A DNA stretch of 64,000 nucleotides, from contig NC_053204.1 of NCBI RefSeq assembly GCF_905163445.1, positions 4,471,501 to 4,535,500 of the forward strand, in the 5' to 3' direction. The notes beneath the pieces are model-generated. The model saw only the letters and a list, made by a program, of their open reading frames with translations, did no database searches and was not told where the DNA came from. Made by a program: the position numbers and the translations under genes. Numbering within the stretch: position 1 is the stretch's first letter; every line of letters begins with the position of its first letter. Below, piece after piece: positions 41,736 through 52,419 of this stretch. This stretch comes from Pararge aegeria (taxonomy: Eukaryota > Arthropoda > Insecta > Lepidoptera > Nymphalidae).

Positions 41736-42057
41736 AATAAACAATAGTTACTTGTTTAACAAGATGGCAAAGTTTGTTTTTGTTGTGATTGCCTAGTTTA
41801 AATCCCGAGCTAGTGAAGGATTGGAGCTAGGAAGAATTAGGTAAATTAGAATCCTGAGTCTTGTGAGGCATTCCATGGCACAAGAAACAAAAAACGTTAC
41901 TATCGCGTGATATATAATACTTTTAATGAAATTAAATGATGTGTTTTTATTCTTTCTATCATTGTTCATACACACTGTAGAGTAAACCATATTTACATAT
42001 ATATAATATAATTAAACACTAGGTATTATAAAATTCAAAACACGTCTCCCGGAGAGA
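41736..42057. other. No recognised gene
   Basis: Right flank of the R1-like cluster, AT-rich; nothing assigned. Confidence 0.35.
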
Positions 42058-42299
42058 CAAGAACCTCACAGAACGCCTTGTTGTGCAGGTAGAAAGCACT
42101 AGAGCACGCGGTAGGTCACCCATGCGATGGACCGATCAAATCAAATCTTCAGTGGGAGGTCCCTTGCATGAGTGTACCAGACTATCTGCAAACTGGGAGA
42201 AGTGGCGAATGATCTTGAGGCGAGTAACAACTGAAAGAAACAATGTCCGACCGTGATGACCACGACCACTCTGGCAAGAGTGTTACGACAAAGAAGATT
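42058..42299 (+). pseudogene. LINE C-terminal fragment with 3' terminus
   Basis: Plus-strand reading gives RLVVQ, then ARGRSPMRWTDQIKSS, and a W-containing end. The 3' UTR holds GACCACGACCACTCTGGCAA. It is the same family as the element inserted in SINE-A at 3692-3923 (RLVVQ, RGRSP, RWTD and the same 3' end). No poly-A, but an AAGAAG-type end. Polymerase region absent. Confidence 0.7.
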
Positions 42300-42803
42300 A
42301 TTAAATTAAATTTAAACACTATTTAAATTATTAAATTATTAACATTAACATTAAATAAAATGCTCACGCACACACGCGCCTTCAGCTGGTAGTGTATCTA
42401 TCGTAGCGCGCTTGTATGAAGCTTTACCTCTGTTACGTTTTTACTCTGTGCCCGTGCCCAGTTGTGGGCGATTAATGGGTTGGTATTAACGATTATGAAT
42501 AGTTCATTAGACTTTTTTGCCATCAGAAGAAATCGAATAGCATGCTTGATGAAAAGAAGCTGTAACGGCATTCTGAAAGCACTAGTAAATCGATACGACT
42601 CTCCAATTTACAAGTTGTATATTAAACTCCACGTAGGGCTGCCTGGACGCAGAAATTTTAATTAGTAACTTTTTTTTTTATATCGCATATTTATATTTAA
42701 TGTAAGTTTTTTTTTACTTAGTTTATTTTTTAATTATTCTATTTATGTTATTGTGTAGTGCGTAGTGATGGGTCATAGATACCAAAAAAATAAAAAAATA
42801 AAA
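42300..42803. other. No recognised gene
   Basis: A 67-residue plus frame at 42462-42665 has no motif I recognise. T and A runs follow. Confidence 0.35.
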
Positions 42804-43298
42804 ATTGGTTGCCTGTAAAGTCGGTATACGGGCGAAAGTTTTACGTGACAACGACTTTGAGTGGTAAAATAATTTTAATGTGAATATTCATTCGTATAGT
42901 AGGAAGAAGGATGAAATAATAGTAACAATTTAAAACATTTATTTATACAAAGAATTATATTTAAAACATTAATTTATACAAAGAATCTCGCACTGAATTT
43001 CATTTTAACAAAATTTTATTTTTACCTTTACACATACATACGTATTTATATACATACAATAACTTGCAATACATTTGCGTACAATGAAACAGCGTTTACT
43101 ACAAAGGGACGCGTGCCTTTCACTTTTTATGTCTGTCTCTCTCGCTCTTAGGCGGGCTAACCATGCCCGAGTGGAAGGGACGCGTGCCTCTCACTCGCTC
43201 TCATTGTGAGCGCATAACGTGAGCGGAGCGTAACGCAGTTTCTTGAAGTGTCACCCGGCAAACCAATTTATAAGACGTTGTCACGTCAAAAAATTGAA
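42804..43298. mobile_element. Candidate MITE-like repeat with internal duplication
   Basis: Left edge ATTGGTTGCCTGTAAAGTCG; right edge CCCGGCAAACCAATTTATAA and CGTTGTCACGTC. CGTGACAACG appears inverted at both ends. Inside, AAGGGACGCGTGCCT(T/C)TCACT occurs twice (43105 and 43176), in a GC-richer patch with GAGCGCATAACGTGAGCGGA. Exact ends are uncertain. Confidence 0.35.
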
Positions 43299-43574
43299 AT
43301 ATTAAACATAAGATAACGTTACTATGGCAATTAAAATCCTAAAAGGTTTTTTTTGGTAATACATACCTAATTTGACGAGACAAGCCAAAGGTTAGGATAC
43401 CATAGACTATTAACAGATCGAAACTTCGCAGGGCATGGAAGGACCACGTCCTGCAACGTGCCGCTCTGTGTCCATCAACCTGAAACAAACATGGTTGTTG
43501 TACTTCCCCGGACGAGCTGTGCACTATAAGCTCTACTACAACCGTCTGTTTGTAGTTCGGGGACAAATAACCGA

Positions 43575-43680
43575 GCGCAATACGACAAGTAGCTCAACGG
43601 CTCTTTTCCAATATAAACATTTTACAATTTAACAATCATAATTCTATCTTATGTGAGATGAAAGCGGATCTCCCAAGCTA
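43575..43680 (-). repeat. Family D tail fragment
   Basis: AGCTCAACGGCTCTTTTCCA, CATTTTACAATTTAACAATC and GTGAGATGAAAGCGGATC match 46690-46775 and 5900-6000. Confidence 0.5.
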
Positions 43681-43778
43681 CTATTTTATCCTTTACTTTG
43701 ATATTTTCTGTCGTCTAGGACTAGGGTGGATTTAAACGTATTGGCTTATTTTATGCACTTATTGGTGGGAAGCGCTCT

Positions 43779-43851
43779 GGATATTATATACGAAGGATAT
43801 CCGGATATAACCACATAAATATCCGGATATCCGTCGTATATTATTATATCC
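43779..43851. repeat. Long hairpin of GGATATCCG motifs
   Basis: 43787-43808 and 43819-43840 are 22-base inverted repeats with one mismatch around a 10-base loop. Pairing extends outward with a small bulge to about 43779 and 43851. The GGATATCCGGATAT motif is itself palindromic. Confidence 0.75.
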
Positions 43852-44095
43852 GGAAAACATTTGTAATTCAAAACTATACTATTCGTAATAGTAGTTTGTA
43901 TAGTAATACGCTAAGAAAGCCGAGAGTATAACGGGTAATGTACCACGAGCGTTTCATACGACGATTTTCATCACAAAGGATAAACTTTTAAATACGTTCT
44001 TATAAAAAAACTATTGATTTTTTGCTATTTTCAACTGTATTGAAGTTTCGTAGGTCGCTTCTGGTCGATTAAGGTTATTAACTCGCGATTATATT

Positions 44096-44096
44096 C

Positions 44097-44129
<33 letters not shown>

Positions 44130-44362
44130 TTACTAAGACAATACACTCATCGCCATCAAGCCCCAATGTAAGCGTAGCTTGTGTTATGGGTTCTAAGATG
44201 ACTGATGAATATTTTTTTGAATTATATATATAAATACTATAACTACCCAGACACTGAAAAACATCCATGCTCATCACACTAACATTTTCTAGTGGTGGGA
44301 ATCGAACCCACGGCCTAGTACTCAGAATGCAGGGTCGCTGCAAACTGTGCCAATAGGCCGTC
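44096..44362 (-). repeat. TA microsatellite and inverted SINE-A
   Basis: 44096-44130 is an AT dinucleotide tract that replaces the usual TTTA tail. 44128-44362 is a full inverted SINE-A with B box complement GGGAATCGAACCCAC and subfamily-type CTGCAAACTGTGCC. Confidence 0.88.
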
Positions 44363-44574
44363 ATACATATGATACAATCTTTCTAGTTATCTCTCTATAC
44401 CATTGGTGGTGGTACTGCAGCCTAAGGTTTGTCTGTATATTATTTAAAAATAAAGTCGCAATAAAGAATTAAGTAAATAATGCCGGCAGATCAGAATACA
44501 GTTGTCACCTCCCCTCTTCTTCCCGCGGGTGTCGTACGAGGCGACTAAGGGTTTTTTTTTATATTTACGATGGG

Positions 44575-45120
44575 CCAGCGCTTGACGACAATCATGCCCG
44601 TTAGAAAGCAATGATGAGGTCTAGGTTGGAGCACGCTTGCCTAGAAAAAGCCTATTCACTCTAGCCTTGAAGGTACTCAAATTATACGTGGCAGGAAACA
44701 CAGTTGCCGGGAGGGCGTTCCACATATTAGCGGCACGTATCAGAAACGTGGATAAAAAACGTTTATATTGAAATGTAAAATGTAAATTGTTAATGTTGGA
44801 AAAGAGCAACTGCTGAATTTCTTGCCGGCTTCTTCTCGGTAGAATCTGCCTTCCGAACCGGTGGTAGAGTCACTACACACAGACAGACTTAACGTTTCAA
44901 TAATGCTTATATTAGGCCTACTTGAAATAAATGAATTTAGAATTTTTTCTTTTTTTATACTAAAACGTGGATAATATAACGGAGAGCGGGCCGCAGCGTC
45001 CTCTGTGCTACTACTACCATCTACTGCGATCACCAATCCGCCTGCCCAGCGTGGTGATTATGGGCTCCAGTTTTGAGAGGCCTTTAGTACAGCAGTGGAC
45101 TTAAAAAGGCAATAGCTGAT
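44575..45120. repeat. Jockey-like LINE tail, family D tail, RTE-like tail
   Basis: 44575-44755 on the minus strand encodes FLIRAANMWNALPATVFP and FKARVNRLFLGKRAPT, the C-terminus of the jockey-like LINE. 44760-44950 is a plus family D tail (AAGAGCAACTGCTGAATTTC, GGCCTACTTGAAATAAATGA). 44965-45110 is a plus RTE-like tail (GCCCAGCGTGGTGATTATGG, GTACAGCAGTGGACTT). Confidence 0.7.
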
Positions 45121-45174
45121 GACAGAATTAAGATCATACAGAACCCTCTATCTCCATTAATGCATGCAGTAAAA

Positions 45175-45400
45175 AAATGAGTACCTTCAAATCACGAGTG
45201 AATAGGCATCTTCTAGGCAAGCGCGCCCCACCTTAGGCCGCATCATCACTTACCAGATGTGAGTTGCAGTCAAGCGCTGATCTATCTTATATCTTTAAAC
45301 GAGCAATTCTTGTATATGTTTAATTGGAATCTCGGAATCGGCTCCAACGATTTTCATGAAATCTAGTATACAGGGGGTTTTGGGGGCGATAAGTCAATCT
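45175..45400 (+). repeat. Jockey-like LINE 3' tail and Helitron 5' end
   Basis: 45175-45290 starts within FKSRVNRHLLGKRAPP and continues with the 3' UTR (GCATCATCACTTACCAGATG, GTTGCAGTCAAGCGCTGATC). 45288 begins TATCTTATATCTTTAAACGA, a Helitron-like 5' end also seen inverted at 18170-18250. Confidence 0.65.
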
Positions 45401-45474
45401 ACCTAGGATTCATTTTTAGAAAATGTCATTTTATTTGTGATTTGGTGTAACGAAGTTGCACGGGTAGTAAACAG

Positions 45475-45895
45475 CAAGCTAGTAAACATAAAAAAAGCAG
45501 TGCACTGTGTCCAAAAACAGCGAAAACATCCTGCGCACCTCTTACTTCACACCCGCGAAATGTTGCTAGCTCACAGACTTTTCCTATTTTTCCCATTTTA
45601 TGGTAAACGTTTAGAGCATTAAAGGTAAAATAATTACTGTCAACTGCTAATGTTCGAGAAACGCTTGGTTTGTTGCGGGCTCTTCTTAGATCAGGGCGCG
45701 TTTGGAACTCTCGTAGCCTTAGTTTTAAGTTAACGAATGCAGTTATCACCATCACCTAACATTAGTGTTAACATTTGAATAAAACATTTTTAAATTTGAA
45801 TTTGCTACTAAAGTGGAGTGGTTTTTGCAGCTTCAATATTAGTCGTGTTCACGGTTTCTGTATGTTCTTATTTCTGTGCCTATTTCGTTGAAAAC
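45475..45895 (+). repeat. Family F split by LINE tail E
   Basis: F left part at 45475-45640 (ACACCCGCGAAATGTTGCTA, GGTAAAATAATTACTGTCAA) and F right part at 45803-45895 (ACTAAAGTGGAGTGGTTTTT) flank 45645-45800, which is tail E (GGGCTCTTCTTAGATCAGGG, CTCGTAGCCTTAGTTTTAAG). A clear nested insertion. The minus-strand 109-residue frame here is a shadow. Confidence 0.7.
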
Positions 45896-46555
45896 GCATT
45901 GCATGCGGATTGCGGCTCTCATTGCAGTCTGCAATCAACTTCATTTGGATGAGCCCGGAATTTGCTGTCTAGTTCGTCCGTCCCGGGTTTCATTTGCCGG
46001 GGAATCGATGCTTTTTTCGCTTTGGCACTGATTGGAAAATTTGAACAGCTGTACAGTTTTCGCCGACTCAGATCGACAGATCCTTTATTTGCCTGGTTTT
46101 TATACGACTAGTAGCTGGTACCGGCCACTTTGCTTGTAAATTTATTATTTCAGATACATCCGGATCGCCATCCGTATAATCTATCCAGGTTGTGTAATCA
46201 CTGGTTGAAAAATGAATAACATTAATCATTAACAAAAAATGTAAAAAACACAAAATCAATAATCCCTTTTAATATAGTGTACGTTATTCAACTAGTCTAG
46301 CCTTTCATTCGATACCCATATTGAAGGAGTTGTGGAAAACATGCGACAGATTTTCATTAAACATAGCTTAGAACAATCCCGACTAATTCAGCTTTCAAAT
46401 TTTAAAAAAAAACCGTAATCGGTCCATTCGTTAACGAGCTACAATGCCACAGACTGTTCACTAGGTACTATAAGTACCTATACTACTATACGAGTATAGT
46501 TTCACTATTACGAGATCCATACACGAGCTTGGCTATTTATTCAAGCATATATCCA
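45896..46555. other. No recognised gene
   Basis: A 63-residue minus frame (46068-46259) with DYTTWIDYTDGDPDVSEI looks protein-like but is too short to identify; it could be a transposase scrap. Nothing else is assigned. Confidence 0.35.
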
Positions 46556-46559
46556 AAAA

Positions 46560-46800
46560 TTTCAAATGATTAAATTCATTTATTTCAAGTGGGCCTAACG
46601 TAAGCATTTTTGAAACATCAACTATGTCTGCTTGTTGTAACTCTACCACCGTTTCGAAATGCAGATCCTACCGACAAAAAGCCACCAACAAGAAACTCAG
46701 CAGTTGCTCTTTTCCAACGTTATTTTACAATTTAACAATCAATGTTCTATCTTGTCTGAGATCAAAGCGGAGCGGCTTGCTTCAAAGCAAAGGTTGCCAT
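46560..46800 (-). repeat. Family D tail, inverted
   Basis: AATTCATTTATTTCAAGTGG, AACTCTACCACCGTTTCG and AACTCAGCAGTTGCTCTTTT are the complement of the D tail at 44760-44950. Confidence 0.65.
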
Positions 46801-46972
46801 GAAAAAATTTACCAATGGTACTTTTTATACCATTGGTAAATTTTTTAATGATGTAGTCTAAAATGGCAACGTTAGTTGGCTGGTAGGGATATGGCAGTTA
46901 TATTAAATCCATAACCGGTTTCCACGCGACGTTGTACTGAAACGCTAAATCGCTAATCGTCTTTGCCATAGC
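46793..46972. repeat. Nested hairpin followed by inverted SINE-C
   Basis: 46802-46820 and 46828-46846 are 19-base inverted repeats around a 7-base loop. GTTGCCAT (46793-46800) and ATGGCAAC (46863-46870) form an outer stem. 46878-46972 is an inverted SINE-C body (ATATTAAATCCATAACCGGT, ACGCTAAATCGCTAATCGTC). Confidence 0.7.
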
Positions 46973-46996
46973 AAACTTTCTCAAAATAATATTTAT

Positions 46997-47100
46997 ACTA
47001 GCTGCTCCCCGAGCTTTAACGTATACAGAAAGTACACGTTATTGCAATTAAAACATTCACACACACAACACAGTATTGTAAAACTGATAACACCCCCTCG
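46997..47100 (-). mobile_element. Helitron-like 3' end fragment
   Basis: ACTAGCTGCTCCCCGAGCTT resembles the complement of a CTAG terminus with its GC-rich subterminal hairpin. Homology is short. Confidence 0.4.
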
Positions 47101-48449
47101 TTTTTGCATTCCGGATACACCTCAGTAAAAGTTGTCTTTAAATGTATAAAATAAATAAAATGGCTAAGCAGTTAATTCACAATAATACCTGGAATACGAG
47201 ATAATTCTGTAATAAAGTTAAGAGCGAGAACAAAAGTTAGCGGAGTGTCTATGATTTCTACCGGTGGGTATTAATTTCCTGATTTCAAGCTTATTTCCTT
47301 TCACGATTTAGTTTTGGTTGAAGTTTAACGAGTGTTTTTTATTGCTTTGATTACCTTCTTAACTGGTTCAAGGGGAGTAATTACCATGACTGGCGATATA
47401 GGGGCGTCTAATGAAGTTTAAAAATATATATATATAAGCCAATTATGAATTCGCACTGCTGTAAGACAAAGTAAATAAATATAATTTTTTTTTCTTAACA
47501 AATATTAATATTTTCATGCCCAAAGGAACTGAATACTGAATTTTGGGACACAAAGTATTCTATATCCTACCTCGTAGTATGAACTAAAATCCTGCAAAGG
47601 AGAATGCCGGAACACGGTTTCGTTTGGTGCATCATTCAAATTGGTATTAAAAATTAAGGTTTCATTTTTAAAAAAAAAATCTCTTAAATCCCAAGCCTTA
47701 ACACCGGCGGATATTATGAAATAAATTAGTGGTTCTATTATTTCCGCCATCTTGTTTAAATATACTCACAAAAATCAAAAGAGGTACGTCACTTGTGTAC
47801 GTAAAAACAATAAAAAAAAGAAAAATAAGTACATCATCAATAGATAGGTACATTAATCGCATGTGTCAAAATTAACCTTAATTCACGAACTTCATGTGTT
47901 TGTAACTCTGAAATCCGGCGAACTAGAGTTTTAATGTTTTTGGTATTGTATTGTAATTATTGAACCCTTCAAAATGAGATAAATTCTATGAAGGCACCTT
48001 ATAAGTACTATGTGAAACCAAATCCCATACAACGTCCGGCATTCTCCTTTAATTTGAATTCGTTCAGTACAGTTCAGACCGATACGAATAGAATGCACTC
48101 AATTTTTTTTTTTTATATTTTCAATGCACACAATTCGACCAGTTACAGTTTTATTATAATTATAGATATGTAAGGTATATCTGTAAAAAAAAACCTAATG
48201 TCGATAGTTCATTTGATTTTGGAACGCATCCTCAGTTACTCTTCCAGGGGACTGCCCAGAAATCGGTCAATTCTTTCAATTTTTGAGAAATGAGAGTTCT
48301 AATATGAAGTAGGATGTCTAAGCTCTAACCCATTGAGGTATTGGAGCTTGAAATTATCCGAGGCGGACATTTTACGGTAGTATCTTTCCTCCGAAATTGG
48401 CAATACGGATTCAACTTGATTGGATTGACTCAACAGTTCTAAACGAATC
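47101..48449. other. Mostly unassigned AT-rich sequence
   Basis: 47515-47580 is a small Helitron interior scrap (CCCAAAGGAACTGAATACTG). The 78-residue minus frame at 47514-47750 and the 61-residue plus frame at 47988-48173 lack recognisable domains. GGAGAATGCCGGA near 47600 and TCCGGCATTCTCC near 48037 are complementary 13-mers about 440 bases apart. Confidence 0.4.
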
Positions 48450-48900
48450 GTAAAACCTGGTGTACTGTGGGGGGGTTTCTGATGGGGTTTTATAAGATTG
48501 ACGGGTCCGTGTGCGATGTGTAAGTGTGTACGAGTATGTCTGTGGCACCGTATTACCCGTACGGATGAACCGATTTTGATTTTTTTTTGTTTGAATGGTG
48601 AATTAGTCGGGAGTTTAGTTGCTATTATTTTAAATTTTATTATAATTTATACATTTTTATAATATATATTTTTTTATTATTTTCAATTTACATATTTTCT
48701 AGCTATCTATTAAAATTTTCTAGCTATGTTAAACGAAAATCGGTCCAAGATGGCCGCCATTATGAAAAGGCAGATAACATATTTTTTCGCAACTCCCTCA
48801 AAATGTATATCTACTCGTAGTTACATTACGACTAGTAGATTCGATATTATGCGATTCGCTGTGAGTGACCTCTCTAACAGCTTTTCGCGCTTCCAAATGA
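48450..48900 (+). repeat. Dispersed repeat K, copy 2
   Basis: CCAAGATGGCCGCCATTATG, CAGATAACATATTTTTTCGC and CAACTCCCTCAAAATGTATA match 18745-18810. The preceding GATGAACCGATTTTGATTTT block corresponds to 18663-18700 loosely. Confidence 0.5.
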
Positions 48901-49153
48901 ATGTGGAATCGGAATAAAAAATCCTAAATCGCACTACTAGTAGGTAGTAGGTAGTACCTACTAGCCTTGGCCGAAGCCTTCCACGAGACCAGATCAGAGA
49001 AAAATCGAAAATTACAATTCTGTTTATGTACCGTGTGGTGACGTCAGATCAGTGTGCTGAGTGCGAGATTTTTTATCTATTCGATTAAAAATAAAACTTA
49101 GCTGCACAGCATGGTTATTATGGGTGTATGGGTGTATATATGGGGTATAGTAT

Positions 49154-49512
49154 GACAGACAGTTGGCGCAGTGGGCAGTGAGTGTGGGATAAACATGGAT
49201 GTTTTCAGCGTCTGGGTGTTTATCTGTATATTATAAGTATTTATAAAAATATTCATCAGTCATTATAATCAGTCAGTAAGAATATTTTGAATGAAAAACT
49301 AATGAATATTATAATTTAAAGATAAACACGCAGACGCTGTAAAATATCCATGTTCATCACAGAAACATGTTCCAGTTGTGGGAATCGAACCCACGGCCAT
49401 GGACTCAGAAAGCAGTCGGCCGTCTTAGTACCCATAACACAAGCTACGCTTACTTTGGGGCTAGATTACGATGTGTGGATTGTCGTAGTATATTTACTAT
49501 TTATTTATTTAT
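49154..49512 (+). repeat. SINE-A with its own 5' half folded back inside
   Basis: A plus-strand SINE-A (head GACAGTTGGCGCAGTGGGCA-like at 49157, B box deleted) runs to about CATCAGTCAT at 49262. There follows an inverted SINE-A 5' half to CAGTCGGCCGTC at 49427, with the complement of the B box (GGGAATCGAACCCACGGCCA). The plus copy then resumes with TTAGTACCCATAACACAAGC and a TTTA-type tail. Both arms share CATGGAT and CAGCGTCTG where the consensus has CATGAAT and CAGTGTCTG, so they probably derive from one copy. Confidence 0.85.
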
Positions 49513-50113
49513 AGTATGATAGGGTATAGAGTGATAACCTACCCATTTCTGGATTAAAAGCCATTTTTGAATGTAGTGTATCACTTGGAACCTTTTGTGT
49601 GCAAGTCCGACTCAGACTTAGCAGGTTATATTTATGCCAATAGACGCAACTCGAAGTGTGTACGATCCCATCCATAAAGAGAATTGCTGAAAGGGTTCGA
49701 ATCAAATTGTAAACGCAAACTTGCGACAAAAATAGTCGAAAGAAACGATGGGAATTTCGAAAACCATGAAATCGCTTGCGTTCTCAATGTAACAAAGCGA
49801 AAAACTTTATTTCATACCTTACCGTGCAGTTCAAAGGCTCTTTGTTTAAAGTTGATTGGAAATGGAAATGAACGAGCCACACGGTAGCGGGTTCAACCAT
49901 TCAAGTGTAGTAGAATTTTCTAGAGTTCTTGGTTTTTTTTCAACGCTCCGGATGTATTAGAATGCAGATGAAATTTCTTCGAAAGCGGGGGCCGCAACGC
50001 CGCTTCTAACCAGTGCCGCTTTGCTCAATTCGAGATTGAGTCTTGCGAGCGACCAATCAAGTTTTTACGACCTCTCTGGTGTAATGGTAACTAATTCCAA
50101 ATTTTGTTTCATC
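49513..50113. other. No recognised gene or repeat
   Basis: Two overlapping short frames (49505-49729 minus, 49684-49887 plus) have no recognisable motifs. Confidence 0.35.
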
Positions 50114-50405
50114 ATAACATCAACCCATTACCAGCCCACTACAGAGCACGGGTTACCTCCCACAATGAGAAGGGGTTTAGGCCCACTCGGGCACGGGAAA
50201 GGGTAATGAGTAAGTTATGGCTGATTCTACTTAAATGTTATGGAGCTTTTGACACAGTGGTGATAGCTGTGGTCACTACAGGGCACGTGTCTCCTTCCAC
50301 AATTAGAAGGATAAAAGCCGAACGAATAGTGAGAAACACAAAGACTGGAGTAGAATACAAAAGGCGGCCTTATCGCTTAAAAGCGACCTCTTTCAGGCAA
50401 CCTTA
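50114..50405 (-). repeat. Inverted SINE-B scraps and LINE tail P
   Basis: 50114-50190 is an inverted SINE-B distal part (CATCAACCCATTACCAGCCC). 50239-50325 includes a second SINE-B-like stretch (ACTACAGGGCACGTGTCTCC). 50355-50405 is inverted tail P (AAAGGCGGCCTTATCGCTTA). 50239-50280 pairs with 50753-50793 in opposite orientation. Confidence 0.65.
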
Positions 50406-50634
50406 GGATTAGGTCAACAAGAGCGAGAACAAATAGGTTGTGTAAAATTATTATAAACCTACATTCAAAAAACTACATACGAATACATAAACATATATTT
50501 ATATATAATAAAAAAAAATAAACCTCATAAATATAAAAATAATTAACTAATATATATAAGCTATATTAATGAATAGATGGAAAAAAATGAAAACCAGCCA
50601 TCTTGTTGCGCAAGATAACAAGATTTAACGCATG

Positions 50635-50795
50635 AAGGTAAACATCTTGACTAAACCTGCATACCTGTGAGTTCTCTTTAATGTTCAAAGGCGTGTGAAG
50701 TCCACCAATCCGTACTGGCCCAGTGTGGCGGACTACGGCCTTTATCCCTTCTGTAGTGACCACAGCTATCACCACAGCATCAAAAGCTACATTAC
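50635..50795 (+). repeat. SINE-B distal fragment and inverted partner
   Basis: CAAAGGCGTGTGAAGTCCAC and GGACTACGGCCTTTATCCCT are SINE-B. 50753-50793 (GTAGTGACCACAGCTATCAC) is the near-complement of 50239-50280, forming an inverted repeat of about 41 bases with about 470 bases between. Confidence 0.65.
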
Positions 50796-50845
50796 ATTGA
50801 GCGGAATCAGCAGCTAGCACGGGCGAGAGATAAAAATTATATCCC

Positions 50846-51106
50846 GACGGCGGATTGGCGCAGTTTGCAGCGACCCTGCTTTCTGAGTCCAAGGCCGTGG
50901 GTTCGATTCCCACTACTGAAAAATGTTTGTGTGATTAGCATGAATGTTTTTCAGTGTCTGGGTGTTTATATGTATATTCTAAGTATTTATGTATATTATT
51001 TATAAAAAATATTCATAGTACCCGTAACACAAGCTACGTTTAAATTGAGGCTAGATGGCGATGTGTGTATTGTCGTAGTATATTTATTTGTTATTAATTT
51101 ATTTAC
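50846..51106 (+). repeat. SINE-A, subfamily copy
   Basis: GACGGCGGATTGGCGCAGTT head, CCCACTACTG, TTCTAAGTATTTATG and AGCTACGTTTA: the same markers as 28427-28679. Tail TTTATTTG. Confidence 0.9.
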
Positions 51107-51534
51107 TTAAAAATATCCCCCGATTATATCCCTTGATAAGGAATATAATTAACGTGTCCACCTGCTAAATCACTGGAACATGGAATACGAGAAGTTTACC
51201 CCCGTTTATTATTACACATATATTATTTTAATATTATTTCCAATTGTGCGCCAGTGCTCTGAGAGTTGATAAAGCTGTGGGAGAAGATAAATTGCTTTGA
51301 ATTGAATTCCTTTGTACACTTCATGTATCTTATGTTCACAATCACAATTTATGGTACATAAATAATAAATAAATAAATAAATTTATATCCTTACCCCGGG
51401 GATATAATTGTCTCCTGCCCATGCTAGCCATACTGCTAGAAATTCCTCTTTACCCTTTCCCGTAACCCGTGCAACGACACGGACAAAAGTTAGTGCAACA
51501 AACAATTGCATCCGAGCCTCGCGTGTATAAGCTG
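51107..51534. other. No recognised gene
   Basis: AT-rich with a TAAA microsatellite near 51359-51382; nothing assigned. Confidence 0.35.
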
Positions 51535-51717
51535 GCAATTAATTCCTCCACAATAGCTAATTGCTTGTGATGTTTCCTGCAAGCGTACGTAACGTCTTAT
51601 CTATAGCGAAATAACAATTTAACTTGATGCTACGCTATGAACTCGCGTTATATAATACCGACCTGTCGATCGATCCTTAGTTAGATTCCCGAGTGGGCAC
51701 ACCCATATTTATGTTTA
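51535..51717. repeat. Direct repeat Q, copy 1
   Basis: Shares about 185 bases with 53533-53720 in the same orientation: AATTCCTCCACAATAGCTAA, GTTTCCTGCAAGCGTACGTA, ACGTCTTATCTA and GAGTGGGCACACCCATATTT. The class is unknown. Confidence 0.8.
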
Positions 51718-51726
51718 AAGTGATAT

Positions 51727-52147
51727 ATGGTGATGACCTATGGTTCCGAAACATGGTCGCTAAGTAATAAGTATGGGCCTCATAAGAAGGCTCAGAGTCC
51801 CTCAGCGGACGATGAAGCTAGGTATGCTCGGAGTATTTCTACGTGATCAAATAAGAAATGAGGAGATCCGTAGAAGCAGAGTTACCGATATATCTCAACG
51901 AGTCGCGAAGCTTAAGTGGCAATGGGTTGGGAACATAGCTTTTAGAACGGATTTTAGGACGTTAGGGTCCAAAGGTGCTGGAATGACAGACCCGCACTGG
52001 TAAGCGCAGCGTTGTTCAACCCCAAAGAATGTGGAGAGACGACATTAAGCGCGTCGCAGCGAGCCGCTGGGTGCAAGCGGTACAAAACCGTGGAATTTGG
52101 AACATCCTACAAAAGACCTATGTCCAGCAGTGGACGTCTATGGGTTG
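51727..52147 (+). pseudogene. RTE-like LINE, C-terminal fragment
   Basis: Contains MTYGSETWSLSN at the start, LIRRLRVPQRTMKLGMLGVF, RVTDISQRVAKLKWQW and, in another frame, SRWVQAVQNRGIWNILQKTY then VQQWTSMG with a stop at 52145. Frame breaks lie between about 51930 and 52070. This is the final part of the polymerase ORF; catalytic motifs are missing. Confidence 0.8.
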
Positions 52148-52419
52148 ATTTGACGCTGATGATGATGTTGATATATTACACTACACATTGTAAAGAATCA
52201 AACCTTTCATGCTAAATAAACATCAATTCTATAGTACGTAATTTCAAGTAAAAAATCTGATCTCATAATTTTATTTCTGTACCCAATCTGATCAAACTTA
52301 GCTAAATAGTTAAGTTTTAAGACGTACTATAGCATGGCATTATAAAATAAATACATCTGAGAAGTGTAATTTTTCATCTACAACGTGTAAATCAAAAGCC
52401 GAAATATTACTTTACATGC
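52148..52419. other. No recognised gene
   Basis: AT-rich spacer between RTE-like pieces. Confidence 0.35.

Noticed and set aside
46068..46259. Short minus frame with DYTDGDPDVSEI-like residues as a transposase
   Set aside because: Looks protein-like but is too short and matches no family I can name with confidence.
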